Below are positions 17,185-25,470 of a DNA stretch of 64,000 nucleotides, piece after piece. The notes under the pieces are model-generated. The model was not told where the DNA came from. It saw only the letters and a list, made by a program, of their open reading frames with translations, and made no database searches. Every line of letters starts with the position of its first letter. Position 1 is the first letter of the stretch. Both the position numbers and the translations under genes were made by a program. This stretch comes from Massilia sp. PDC64 (GTDB taxonomy: Bacteria; Pseudomonadota; Gammaproteobacteria; Burkholderiales; Burkholderiaceae_D). Location of the stretch: assembly GCF_900101265.1 (NCBI RefSeq), contig NZ_FMZS01000001.1, positions 310,001 to 374,000 of the forward strand, read 5' to 3'.

Positions 17185-18291
17185 TCAGATGATTTCGAGT
17201 TCGGCGCGCAGCGAACCGGCCGCCTTGAGCGCCTGCAGGATTGCGAGCAGGTCTTGCGGCGTGGCGCCGATGGCGTTCATCGCCTTGACGACTTCGGCCA
17301 GCGACGCGCCGCCGTTCAGCATGATGACCTTGCCGGCATCCTTCTTGACGGACACCTGCGGGGTCTGCGTGACGACGGTGCGGCCCAGCGAACCGGGGTT
17401 CGGCTGGCTCACCTGCGTGTCGGCGCCGATGCTGACGGACAGGTTACCGTGCGAAATCGCGCACGGGTCGAGCGTGACGGACCGGTTCATGACGACGGAA
17501 CCGGTGCGCGCGTTGAGGATGATCTTGGCGGCCGCCTCGGCCGGCTTGACGTCCATGTTTTCCAGGATGCCGAGGAAGCTGACGCGCTGGTCGCTCGACG
17601 ACGGCACGCGCACGCGGATCACGCGGCCATCCAGCGCCGTGGCGATGCCCGGGCCGAACTTGTCGTTGACGGCTTCCACGACGCGGCTCGCGGTGGCGAA
17701 GTCCGTCGTGTTCAGTTCCAGCTTGACCTGGTTGTCGGCGCCGAGGTTCGATGCGACGGCGCGCTCGACCGTGGCACCGGCCGAGATGCGGCCGACGGAC
17801 AACTGGTTCACCTGCACCTGCGCACCGCCACCCGACGCACCCGCGCCGCCCACGAGCACGTTGCCCTGGGCCATGGCATACACCTGGCCGTCCGCGCCCT
17901 GCAGCGGCGTCATGAGGAGTGTCCCGCCGCGCAGGCTCTTCGCGTTACCCATCGACGAGACGGTCACGTCGATCGTCTGGCCCGGCTGCGCGAACGCGGG
18001 CAGCGAGGCCGTCACCATCACGGCCGCCACGTTCTTCAGCTGCAGCTGCGTGCCGGGCGGCAGGCTGATGCCCTTCTGCTGCAGCATCGCCGTGATCGAC
18101 TGCACGGTGAACGGGGTCTGTGTCGTCTGGTCGCCGGTGCCGTCGAGGCCGACGACGATGCCGTAGCCGGACAGCTGGTTCTGGCGCACGCCGCCGATGC
18201 TGGCGAGATCCTTGAGGCGCTCGGCGTGGGCGGTCGTCGCGGTCAGCGGACCCAGCAGGGCAACACAGAGGGCGAGGGTTTTGAAAGTCAT
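17185..18291 (-). CDS. flgI: Flagellar P-ring protein FlgI
   Basis: Periplasmic P-ring subunit of 368 aa. A signal peptide (about 1-23, ending TTAHA) precedes the conserved start 'ERLKDLASIGGVRQNQLSGYGIVVGLDGTGDQ'. The family motif 'LLMTPLQGADGQVYAMAQG' follows, and the ending is 'LKAAGSLRAELEII'. It lies 2 bp downstream of flgH. Confidence 0.97.
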   Translation of the reverse strand: MTFKTLALCVALLGPLTATTAHAERLKDLASIGGVRQNQLSGYGIVVGLDGTGDQTTQTPFTVQSITAMLQQKGISLPPGTQLQLKNVAAVMVTASLPAFAQPGQTIDVTVSSMGNAKSLRGGTLLMTPLQGADGQVYAMAQGNVLVGGAGASGGGAQVQVNQLSVGRISAGATVERAVASNLGADNQVKLELNTTDFATASRVVEAVNDKFGPGIATALDGRVIRVRVPSSSDQRVSFLGILENMDVKPAEAAAKIILNARTGSVVMNRSVTLDPCAISHGNLSVSIGADTQVSQPNPGSLGRTVVTQTPQVSVKKDAGKVIMLNGGASLAEVVKAMNAIGATPQDLLAILQALKAAGSLRAELEII

Positions 18292-18293
18292 GA

Positions 18294-18941
18294 TCAGAAT
18301 GGGAGCAACGACTGGAAGAAGCGCGACATCATCGACGTCATCTCGGCGCGGTCGATCTGGCTGTTGGTGCGGTATTCGACGCGGGCGTCGGCGACCAGGG
18401 TCGACTGCACGATATTGCCCGCCTGGATCGAGTCCGGATTCACCATGCCCGAGAAGCGGATGAATTCGACGCCCTTGTTCATGGCGATCTGCTTCTCGCC
18501 GACGACGATCAGGTTACCGTTCGGCAGGACTTCGGATACCGTCACGCCGATCGTGCCCGTGAAGGCGTTCGACGCGGTCTGGGTGTCGCCGTCGGCGTAC
18601 TTGATGCCGCTGCTCGTGGCGAGGTTGCCGCCCAGGCGGCCCTGCAGCGGGCCGGGCACGGCAAGCTCGGCGCTGCCCGTCTTGTTGCCGGTGCTGGCGC
18701 CGCTCTTGTTCGCGGCCGTCTTCTCGACGATGCTGACCGTGAGCACGTCGCCGATGTGGCGCGCGCGGCGGTCTTCGAACATCGGGCGGAACGTGCCCGC
18801 GTTGTAGATCGCACCTTCCGTCGGCGTGCCGGCATCGGCCAGCATCGGACGCACGGAGGTCGGACCCTTGACGATCGACGTCGGGGTGGCTGCGCAACCG
18901 GCCAGGGCCAGCGCGCACACGATGAAGCTCAGCGTTTTCAT
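18294..18941 (-). CDS. flgH: Flagellar L-ring lipoprotein FlgH
   Basis: Outer-membrane L-ring subunit of 215 aa. The N-terminus carries a clear lipobox, ALAGC with Cys16. Conserved FlgH features include '[18 protein letters not shown]' and '[25 protein letters not shown]'. The start overlaps the flgG stop by 4 bp. Confidence 0.97.
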   Translation of the reverse strand: MKTLSFIVCALALAGCAATPTSIVKGPTSVRPMLADAGTPTEGAIYNAGTFRPMFEDRRARHIGDVLTVSIVEKTAANKSGASTGNKTGSAELAVPGPLQGRLGGNLATSSGIKYADGDTQTASNAFTGTIGVTVSEVLPNGNLIVVGEKQIAMNKGVEFIRFSGMVNPDSIQAGNIVQSTLVADARVEYRTNSQIDRAEMTSMMSRFFQSLLPF

Positions 18942-19720
18942 AATTGGGAAATCTTTGCCAGCATCTGGTCGGACGTGGTGATGGCCTTGCTGTTGATCTC
19001 GTACGCGCGCTGCGTCTGGATCATGTTGACCATCTCTTCGACGACGTTCACGTTGGACGTTTCGACATAGCCCTGCATCAGCACGCCGACGCCGTTCGTG
19101 CCGGGCGTGCTGGTCTGCGCGGTGCCGGACGAGCCGGTCTCGGCATACAGGTTCTCGCCCAGCGATTCCAGGCCGGCCGGGTTGACGAAGTTCGACAACT
19201 GGATCGAGCCGATCTGCGTGGGTGCCACGGTGCCCGGCGTCGTGACGGACACGGTGCCGTCGCGGCCGACGGTCATCGTCAGCGCGTTGCTGGGCACGGT
19301 GATGGGCGGCTGCAGCACGTAGCCGCTGGAGGTGACGAGCTGGCCGTTGTTATCGGTCTGGAACGAGCCGTCGCGGGTGTAGGCCGTGGTACCGTCCGGC
19401 ATCAGGACCTGGAAGAAGCCCGAGCCGTTGACCATCACGTCCTTGGAGTTGCCGGTCTGCTGGGGGTTGCCCTGTGTGTGGAGGCGCTCGGTGGCGACGG
19501 CGCGCACACCGGTACCGATCTGCAGGCCAGACGGCAGCTGCGTCTGTTGCGAGGATTGCGCGCCGGGCTGGCGCACGTTTTGATACAACAAATCCTCGAA
19601 CACGGCACGCGACTTCTTGAAGCCGTTCGTGCTGACGTTGGCGAGGTTGTTGGTGACGACGTCGAGGTTGGTCTGCTGCGCTTCCAGGCCAGTTTTCGCG
19701 ATGTAAAGCGAACGGATCAT
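18938..19720 (-). CDS. flgG: Flagellar distal rod protein FlgG
   Basis: FlgG makes the distal rod. The 260-aa product begins '[22 protein letters not shown]' and ends '[17 protein letters not shown]...MLAKISQL', both characteristic. The ATG at 19720 follows AAAGGAGAACACC, a strong ribosome-binding site. An ATG 33 bp further upstream is in frame but lacks one. Confidence 0.97.
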   Translation of the reverse strand: MIRSLYIAKTGLEAQQTNLDVVTNNLANVSTNGFKKSRAVFEDLLYQNVRQPGAQSSQQTQLPSGLQIGTGVRAVATERLHTQGNPQQTGNSKDVMVNGSGFFQVLMPDGTTAYTRDGSFQTDNNGQLVTSSGYVLQPPITVPSNALTMTVGRDGTVSVTTPGTVAPTQIGSIQLSNFVNPAGLESLGENLYAETGSSGTAQTSTPGTNGVGVLMQGYVETSNVNVVEEMVNMIQTQRAYEINSKAITTSDQMLAKISQL

Positions 19721-19781
19721 GGTGTTCTCCTTTGGCGACGGCAAACCCGTCACCCACCATGAAATTATGTCCCAGAAGAAA

Positions 19782-20522
19782 TCAAGTCAAAGCGAGGATC
19801 TGCGTCGCTTTCGCCGCGTTATTCTCCGCGTTCTTCAACAGGCTCATTTGCGTCTCGAGAGAACGTGCCAAAGAGATCATGTTCACCATCGAATCGACGG
19901 CGGAAACGTTACTGCCTTCCAGCGCGCCGCTCGTCAGCGTCACGGCCGGGTCGGCCTGGGCCGGGGTGCCGTCCTGCTGGCGGAAGAAACCGTCGTCGCC
20001 GCGCACGAGCTGCTTCTGGTCCGGATTGACGAGTTTCAAACGGCCGACGATGGTCGACGTCGCCGGCACGGTGTCCGTTGTCAGCGACGCGATGGAGCCG
20101 TCCTTGCCGACGGTCACCGTCGTATTCGGCGGAATTGCGATCGGACCGCCCTCGCCCATCACCGTCTGGCCGTTCGCCGTCTGCAGGATGCCGTTCGGGC
20201 TGACCTGCAGCGAACCGTTGCGCGTATAGGCTTCCGTGCCGTCCTGCATCTGCACGGCGATCCAGCCCTGGCCCTTGATGGCCACGTCGAGATCGCGTCC
20301 CGTCACCTGCAGCGGGCCGGCCGTGAAATCCGCGCCGACCGTGTTGTCGACGACGAACGCACGCGTGGGCAAGCCTTCGCTCACGACGGGCACGGCGCGG
20401 AACGTGTCCAGCTGCGCGCGGAAACCCGTCGTGGAGAGGTTGGCCAGGTTGTTCGACGTCGTGGCCTGCTGTTCCAGGATGTGCTTGGCGCCGGAGGCGG
20501 CGGTGTAGATCAGGCGGTCCAT
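19782..20522 (-). CDS. flgF: Flagellar proximal rod protein FlgF
   Basis: Rod protein of 246 aa with the FlgF start '[28 protein letters not shown]', which differs from FlgG, and the rod-family C-terminus '[25 protein letters not shown]'. It lies between flgE and flgG, 61 bp upstream of flgG. Confidence 0.96.
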   Translation of the reverse strand: MDRLIYTAASGAKHILEQQATTSNNLANLSTTGFRAQLDTFRAVPVVSEGLPTRAFVVDNTVGADFTAGPLQVTGRDLDVAIKGQGWIAVQMQDGTEAYTRNGSLQVSPNGILQTANGQTVMGEGGPIAIPPNTTVTVGKDGSIASLTTDTVPATSTIVGRLKLVNPDQKQLVRGDDGFFRQQDGTPAQADPAVTLTSGALEGSNVSAVDSMVNMISLARSLETQMSLLKNAENNAAKATQILALT

Positions 20523-20541
20523 CTTTCTTCCTTTTCAGGGA

Positions 20542-22068
20542 TCAGCGCAGGTTCACCAGCGTCTGCAGCACGGAGTCCTGCGTCTTGATGGTCTGGGCAT
20601 TGGCCTGGTAGACGCGCTGGGCCGTGATCATGTTGACCAGTTCGGCCGTCAGGTCGACGTTCGAGCTTTCCGTCGCCGACGACTGCAGCACGCCGAAGCC
20701 GCCCGTGCCCGCCGTGCCGAGCAGAGGCGTGCCCGAGGCCGACGTTTCCGCCCACGAGTTGTTGCCGATCGGTTCCAGGCCGCCTGCGTTCGTGAAGTTG
20801 GCGAGGACGATCTGGCCCAGCGGCTTGGTCTGGCCGTTGCTGTACTGGCCAAGCAAGGTGCCGTCGGCGGCTGCCGAGAAGCGCTGCAGGTGGCCCGGCT
20901 TGTAGCCGTCCTGCGTCGTCAGCTTCTCGCTCGTGTCGGCGCCGTACTGCGTGCTGCCGTTGAAGCCGACCTTGATCGACAGGGTTTCCTTGGCGCCCGT
21001 TGCCGGATAGACCGGAAAGGTCACGGCCAGCGGCAGCGTCTGCGGCGACATCAGGGCGGCCGACAGCGCGCCGTTCGTGTCGAACTTCAGCGTGCCGATC
21101 GGGGTCGACGGCACGGACACGGCGGCGGCGATGTCCTTGTCGACCTGGTCCGGGGTATAGCCGGCCGTTTTGCCCGCGTCCGTGGCCGCCGTCTGGATGG
21201 CGGTGACGGTGGCCGCGGTGGCACCGGCGGCGCCCGCGGCGGCGCTGACGGCGGCGGACGCCGCAGCGGCATAGTTGGCCAGCGCGGTGGCGACGGCGGC
21301 CGGATCCTGCGGCGATGCCTTCGTGGCCGCGGTCCAGGCGTCGCGTGCCGACTGTGCCGCCGCGTCGCCCGTGGCGGCCTTGGCCACGTTGACGTTGGTG
21401 AGCTCGGTGCCGTCGGCGCCGGCGTACACGTCCCAGGTACCCGAACCCGTCTTCACGTAGAACAGCGACATCGTGTGCTCGTTGCCCAGCGTGTCGTACA
21501 CGCTGACGGGCACCTGCTTGTTGTACGTCGTCGCGTCGTTGGCGTTGAACGGGAAGTTGGTCGGGACGGTCTCGCGCGAGTCGAGGTTGATCGACGTGTC
21601 GACCTTGGTGGTCGCGACCGGCTTCATGTCGGCCGTGCTGATCTGCAGCGGTTTCGGCGTGCTGGCGAGGATCTGGCCGTTCGCGGCGACGCCGTAGCCC
21701 GTCACGTTGGCGCCCTGCGGCGTGACGATGTAGCCGTTCTTGTCCAGCGAGAACTGGCCGTTGCGGGTGTACTGGACGGTGCCCGAAATCTCGGTGCGGA
21801 AGAAACCGCCGCCGTTGATGGCGATGTCGAGCGGGTTGGCCGTCGTCTCGATATTACCCTGGGTGAACTGCTGGGCGATGGCCGCCACGCTCACGCCGAT
21901 ACCGGCCTGGGTCGCGCCCGCGCCGTTCAGCGAGCGGGCGTAGACGTCCGCGAATTGCGTGGTCGAGCCCTTGAAGCCGACGGTGCTCGAGTTGGCGATG
22001 TTGTTGCCGATGACGTCCAGCGATTTCGCTGCGCCGTTCAAGCCGCTCAGGCCTTGTTGGAAGGACAT
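20542..22068 (-). CDS. flgE: Flagellar hook protein FlgE, with Ala-rich insertion
   Basis: Hook subunit of 508 aa, about 90-100 residues longer than a typical ~400-aa FlgE. The N-terminal 'MSFQQGLSGLNGAAKSLDVIGNNIAN' and the C-terminal 'LVNMITAQRVYQANAQTIKTQDSVLQTLVNLR' polymerisation domains are normal. The extra length is an Ala-dominated segment at residues ~229-318, inserted after 'DVYAGADGTELTNVNV' and before 'IGTLKFDTNGAL'. It lies 42 bp after flgD. Confidence 0.96.
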   Translation of the reverse strand: MSFQQGLSGLNGAAKSLDVIGNNIANSSTVGFKGSTTQFADVYARSLNGAGATQAGIGVSVAAIAQQFTQGNIETTANPLDIAINGGGFFRTEISGTVQYTRNGQFSLDKNGYIVTPQGANVTGYGVAANGQILASTPKPLQISTADMKPVATTKVDTSINLDSRETVPTNFPFNANDATTYNKQVPVSVYDTLGNEHTMSLFYVKTGSGTWDVYAGADGTELTNVNVAKAATGDAAAQSARDAWTAATKASPQDPAAVATALANYAAAASAAVSAAAGAAGATAATVTAIQTAATDAGKTAGYTPDQVDKDIAAAVSVPSTPIGTLKFDTNGALSAALMSPQTLPLAVTFPVYPATGAKETLSIKVGFNGSTQYGADTSEKLTTQDGYKPGHLQRFSAAADGTLLGQYSNGQTKPLGQIVLANFTNAGGLEPIGNNSWAETSASGTPLLGTAGTGGFGVLQSSATESSNVDLTAELVNMITAQRVYQANAQTIKTQDSVLQTLVNLR

Positions 22069-22110
22069 GTTGTGCTCCTGTTATTCGTTCGTTGCGCGGT
22101 CCGACCGCGT

Positions 22111-22818
22111 TCAGAGGACTTGCTTGATGTCGGCCAGCGTGAGCGCGCCCTTGCCGGACAGGTTCAGCTTGACGCCATCGGCGCTGTTGGTGGTGACGCT
22201 GGCGACGCTGTCGAACGACAGGCCTTTCGCATCGGTCAGGTTGGCGCCGCCGCGCGTCGCCACGACCTTGAACGTGTAATTGCCGTCGGCCAGCGTGACG
22301 GGCTTGCCGTTGCTGTCCAGCTTCTTCGGATCGGGCACGCCGTCCCATGCGAGCGGCACGACACCGGCCTTCTGCGCGCCCAGGTCGATCGTGTCCACTT
22401 CGTTACCCTTGGCATCGCTGATGACGATCTTGACATTGTCCGCATCGGTGGCCAGTTCCGCGCCCAGGATCGCCTTGCCGCTCGACAGCGTGACGCCGGT
22501 GCCTTCCACGAGCACGCCATGGCCGATCAGGCCAGTGGCCTGCATCGCTTCCGAACTCTTGTAGCTGGACTGCAGCGATTCCAGGGTCGTGTTCAGCTTG
22601 TTCACGCCCGTCACGGTCTGCAGCTGCGCGAGCTGGCTCGTCATCTGGGCGTTGTCCATCGGGTTCAGCGGATCCTGGTTCTGCAGCTGGGTCACCAAGA
22701 GGGTCATGAACTTGTCGGTGTCGGCGGAGACGCTGTCCGTGCTGGTCGGCTTCTTCGCGTTCATCGTCGACATCAGGTCGGTGATGGGAGTGCTGGTGGT
22801 ATCGGTTACGGTCGCCAT
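22111..22818 (-). CDS. flgD: Flagellar hook-capping protein FlgD
   Basis: FlgD is the scaffold cap for hook assembly. The 235-aa product has the N-terminal FlgD motif 'FMTLLVTQLQNQDPLNPMDNAQMTSQLAQLQTV', then the FLG_D and FlgD_ig-like beta domains. It lies between flgC and flgE, as usual. Confidence 0.96.
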   Translation of the reverse strand: MATVTDTTSTPITDLMSTMNAKKPTSTDSVSADTDKFMTLLVTQLQNQDPLNPMDNAQMTSQLAQLQTVTGVNKLNTTLESLQSSYKSSEAMQATGLIGHGVLVEGTGVTLSSGKAILGAELATDADNVKIVISDAKGNEVDTIDLGAQKAGVVPLAWDGVPDPKKLDSNGKPVTLADGNYTFKVVATRGGANLTDAKGLSFDSVASVTTNSADGVKLNLSGKGALTLADIKQVL

Positions 22819-22846
22819 GGGAGCATCTCGGAAAAGGTGGATCGGA

Positions 22847-23245
22847 TTACTGGCCGAGGGTCAGCGTCTTGAGCAGCATGGTCTTGGCCGCATTCATGGT
22901 CTCGACGTTCGTCTGGTACGAGCGCGAGGCCGACAGCATGTTGACCATCTCGTCGACCACGTTCACGTTGGGCATCGATACATAGCCCTTGTCGTCGGCG
23001 AGGGGATTCTTGGGGTCGTACACCTGCTTCAGGGGCGATGCGTCCTCGACCACTTCGCGCACCTTCACGCCCGTGCCGCTCTCCATCGGGACGGCCTCGA
23101 ACACGACCTGCTTGGCGCGGTAGGCCTCGCCCGTCGCGCTCGTCGCGCTGTCGGCGTTGGCGAGGTTGCTGGCCGTCGTGTTCAGGCGCTGGGCCTGGGC
23201 GCTCATCGCCGAGCCGGCCACGTTGAAGACATTAAATAAGGACAT
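22847..23245 (-). CDS. flgC: Flagellar proximal rod protein FlgC
   Basis: Rod protein of 132 aa, normal length. It has the N-terminal '[30 protein letters not shown]' and the C-terminal '[28 protein letters not shown]' motifs. The ATG follows GGGAGG and lies 2 bp after the flgB stop. Confidence 0.97.
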   Translation of the reverse strand: MSLFNVFNVAGSAMSAQAQRLNTTASNLANADSATSATGEAYRAKQVVFEAVPMESGTGVKVREVVEDASPLKQVYDPKNPLADDKGYVSMPNVNVVDEMVNMLSASRSYQTNVETMNAAKTMLLKTLTLGQ

Positions 23246-23247
23246 GA

Positions 23248-23676
23248 TTATTGGCCTCCCTGGATGGCCGCGAGCATGTTGCGGATCTGCTGGTTGATCA
23301 TCGTGATGCCGGCTTCGTAGCGCAGCGCGTTGTCGGCGAACTGGGTGCGTTCCGTGTCCATGTCGACCGTGTTGCCGTCGACCGCGCCCTGCGTCACCGT
23401 GCGGTACAGCACGGGCGTGGCGCCGTCGCCCAGCGTCTTGCCGTCGGCAGCCGCCTGCCCGTTCGGATAATGGGCGCCGGACGTCGTGTTCAGCGGCCCC
23501 GTGTTCGTCGCCCGCGCCAGCGCCCCCTGCAGCGCGCTGGAAAAATCGATGTCGCGCGCCTTGAAGTTCGGCGTGTCCGCGTTGGCGATGTTCGACGCGA
23601 GCAATTCCTGGCGCTGCGAGCGCAGGCTCAGCGCCGTTTCATTGAAACGCAGGTACTCGTCGAGTTTGCCGATCAT
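23248..23676 (-). CDS. flgB: Flagellar proximal rod protein FlgB
   Basis: Rod protein of 142 aa, first gene of the leftward flgBCDEFGHIJ block. It contains '[28 protein letters not shown]', the family signature. The ATG at 23676 follows CTGGAGTAATC; the longer open frame upstream (to 23817) has no start with a ribosome-binding site and overlaps the flgA leader. It is divergent from flgA. Confidence 0.96.
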   Translation of the reverse strand: MIGKLDEYLRFNETALSLRSQRQELLASNIANADTPNFKARDIDFSSALQGALARATNTGPLNTTSGAHYPNGQAAADGKTLGDGATPVLYRTVTQGAVDGNTVDMDTERTQFADNALRYEAGITMINQQIRNMLAAIQGGQ

Positions 23677-23841
23677 GATTACTCCAGGCATCTGGTGGTG
23701 GACAGGATGGATCATACGGATGGGTGGACTCTTCCAATCGGGCAATAAAGCGACCCAAAACCCGGCTATTCGAGGATTCGATGGCGGTGCGCCGGACCTA
23801 AGATGGCACCGTCGCAAAAACCCGCACCGCGAGATTTATTC

Positions 23842-24543
23842 ATGAAACGCACGCTCATTACCGCCCTGCTCCTCTGCACCGCCGCGCTGTCCCACGCGCA
23901 AACGGCGCCCGCAGCCGGCCGGCAGAACGTTAACGCCCTGCGCACCGTCGTCGAGCAATTCCTGCAGACGCAGACGGCCGGCCTGCCCGGCGACGTCACG
24001 GTGAAAGTGGGCGCGATCGACGCCCGCACGGCCCTCGCCGCCTGCCCCGCGCCGGAAGCATTCCTGCAGCCGGGCGCGCGCGCCTGGGGCAAGACGACGG
24101 TCGGTGTGCGCTGCACGGCGCCGTCGAACTGGACGATCTTCGTGCAGGCACAGGTGAACGTGCAGGCGGAGTATGTCGCGGCCGCGCTGCCGCTGGCCCA
24201 GGGCCAGCCGATCGAACAAAGCCAGCTCGTGTTGGTGAAAGGCGACATCGCCGCCATGCCGAACGGCATCATCACGGACATGACCCAGGCAATCGGCCGC
24301 ACCCCGACCGTGTCGCTGGCAGCCGGCACCCCGCTGCGCCTGGATACGCTGCGCAGCCGGCCCGTCGTGCAGCAAGGCCAGGCCGTACGCCTGGTTTCTA
24401 GCGGCAATGGATTTTCAGTATCGGCTGAAGGCAAGGCCATCGGCAACGCCGGCGACGGCCAGATCGTGCAGGTACGTACGCCGTCCGGCTCGGTCGTGAG
24501 CGGCACGGCGCGTGCCGGCGGGATGGTCGAGGTGGCGTTTTAA
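23842..24543 (+). CDS. flgA: P-ring assembly chaperone FlgA
   Basis: Periplasmic chaperone for FlgI P-ring assembly, 233 aa. Residues 1-19 form a signal peptide ('LLLCTAALSHAQ'). The C-terminal two thirds is the SAF/ChapFlgA domain with 'LPLAQGQPIEQSQLVLVKGDI' and 'GQIVQVRTPSGSVVSGTARAGG'. I start it at 23842 because this gives the signal peptide. It is divergent from flgB. Confidence 0.95.
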   Translation: MKRTLITALLLCTAALSHAQTAPAAGRQNVNALRTVVEQFLQTQTAGLPGDVTVKVGAIDARTALAACPAPEAFLQPGARAWGKTTVGVRCTAPSNWTIFVQAQVNVQAEYVAAALPLAQGQPIEQSQLVLVKGDIAAMPNGIITDMTQAIGRTPTVSLAAGTPLRLDTLRSRPVVQQGQAVRLVSSGNGFSVSAEGKAIGNAGDGQIVQVRTPSGSVVSGTARAGGMVEVAF

Positions 24544-24608
24544 TTACAGCAAACAGGAGCAGCGCCTTTGAAAGTGTGGCTTGCGCCCGCACTTTCTTTG
24601 ATGTCCCC

Positions 24609-24635
24609 TAAAGTTTTCGGCAACAGGGCCGATAC
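24609..24635 (+). promoter_or_regulatory. Sigma-28 (FliA) promoter for flgMN
   Basis: TAAAGTTT (24609-24616), an 11-bp spacer, then GCCGATAC (24628-24635). This matches the FliA consensus TAAAGTTT-N11-GCCGATAA at 15 of 16 positions. It lies about 50 bp ahead of the flgM start, as expected for the anti-sigma-28 gene, which is under late-class control in other bacteria. Confidence 0.93.
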
Positions 24636-24683
24636 TGAAGGCAGATCCCGGGCTTTCTGCTCCGACCTGAGAAGGATGATGCT

Positions 24684-24992
24684 GTGAAAATCAACGATAC
24701 ACTCAAGAACAACGCGAGCGTTCAGGCCAACAACACGCCGGCCACGACTGCGAAAAGCAGCGACGCGGCCGCCGCGAAGTCCATCACGCCCGCAGCGACC
24801 GACACCGTGCGCCTGTCGTCGCAAGGCCAGGCCCTCGCGGCCGGTGGTAGTACCAGTCAAGTGTTCGACAGCAAGAAGGTCGAACGCATCAAGGCGGCCA
24901 TCGCGGATGGCCAGTTCCACGTCAATTCCGAGAAAGTGGCGGACGGCCTGTTGGATACGGTGCGCGATCTGCTGCATTCCCGCAAACAATAG
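24684..24992 (+). CDS. flgM: Anti-sigma-28 factor FlgM
   Basis: FlgM holds FliA inactive until it is exported through the finished hook-basal body. The 102-aa protein starts with GTG at 24684 behind AGAAGGA. Its C-terminal half carries the FlgM domain 'DTVRLSSQGQAL...SKKVERIKAAIADGQFHVNSEKVADGLL'. The N-terminal half is disordered and Ala/Thr-rich, normal for an exported anti-sigma factor. It is followed 7 bp later by flgN. Confidence 0.94.
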   Translation: MKINDTLKNNASVQANNTPATTAKSSDAAAAKSITPAATDTVRLSSQGQALAAGGSTSQVFDSKKVERIKAAIADGQFHVNSEKVADGLLDTVRDLLHSRKQ

Positions 24993-24999
24993 ATAACCA

Positions 25000-25470
25000 A
25001 TGACCATTGCATCCCCTGGCGCAACCCTGCGCGACGAACAGCAAGTGATCGGTTCCATCGTGGAGCTGATGAAAACCGAGCAACAGCTCCTGATCAGTGC
25101 GGATGCCGATGGTCTCTCGACCCTTACCCCCAACAAGCTGCAGCTGGCGCAGCGTGCCGCGACCCTGTCGCGTGTGCGCCACAAAGCCCTCGGCGCTGCC
25201 GGCTTTCCCGCCGAAGAAGCCGGCATGGAACCGTGGCTGGCCGTGGGCGGCAATGCCGAGCATCGCAGCGCCTGGAACCGGCTGCTGGAACTGACCCGCG
25301 AAGCGAAGGAACTCAACCGCGTCAACGGCATGCTCGTCAACCGCCAGCTGGGCCAGACCCAGGCGGCGCTGTCCGAATTGCGCGGTCCCGGCAGCGCCGG
25401 TGCCGGCGTGTATGGTCCGGCAGGCCAGACGATGTCGACGGGCCCGTCGCGCCGCTTCGTCGTCGGTTAA
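25000..25470 (+). CDS. flgN: Flagellar export chaperone FlgN
   Basis: Cytoplasmic chaperone for FlgK and FlgL. The 156-aa protein is mostly helical, with 'LLELTREAKELNRVNGMLVNRQLGQTQAALSELRG' resembling the FlgN family, and has a Gly/Pro/Ser tail. The position right after flgM supports the call. Its stop overlaps that of the converging GGDEF/EAL gene by 4 bp. Confidence 0.9.
   Translation: MTIASPGATLRDEQQVIGSIVELMKTEQQLLISADADGLSTLTPNKLQLAQRAATLSRVRHKALGAAGFPAEEAGMEPWLAVGGNAEHRSAWNRLLELTREAKELNRVNGMLVNRQLGQTQAALSELRGPGSAGAGVYGPAGQTMSTGPSRRFVVG

Noticed and set aside
14464..18166. Two long rightward frames opposite flgK, flgJ and flgI
   Set aside because: No motifs, composition typical of reverse-strand reading in GC-rich genes.
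20890..22872. Long rightward open frame opposite flgE and flgD
   Set aside because: Antisense shadow; low-complexity Arg/Gly/Val translation without a ribosome-binding site.
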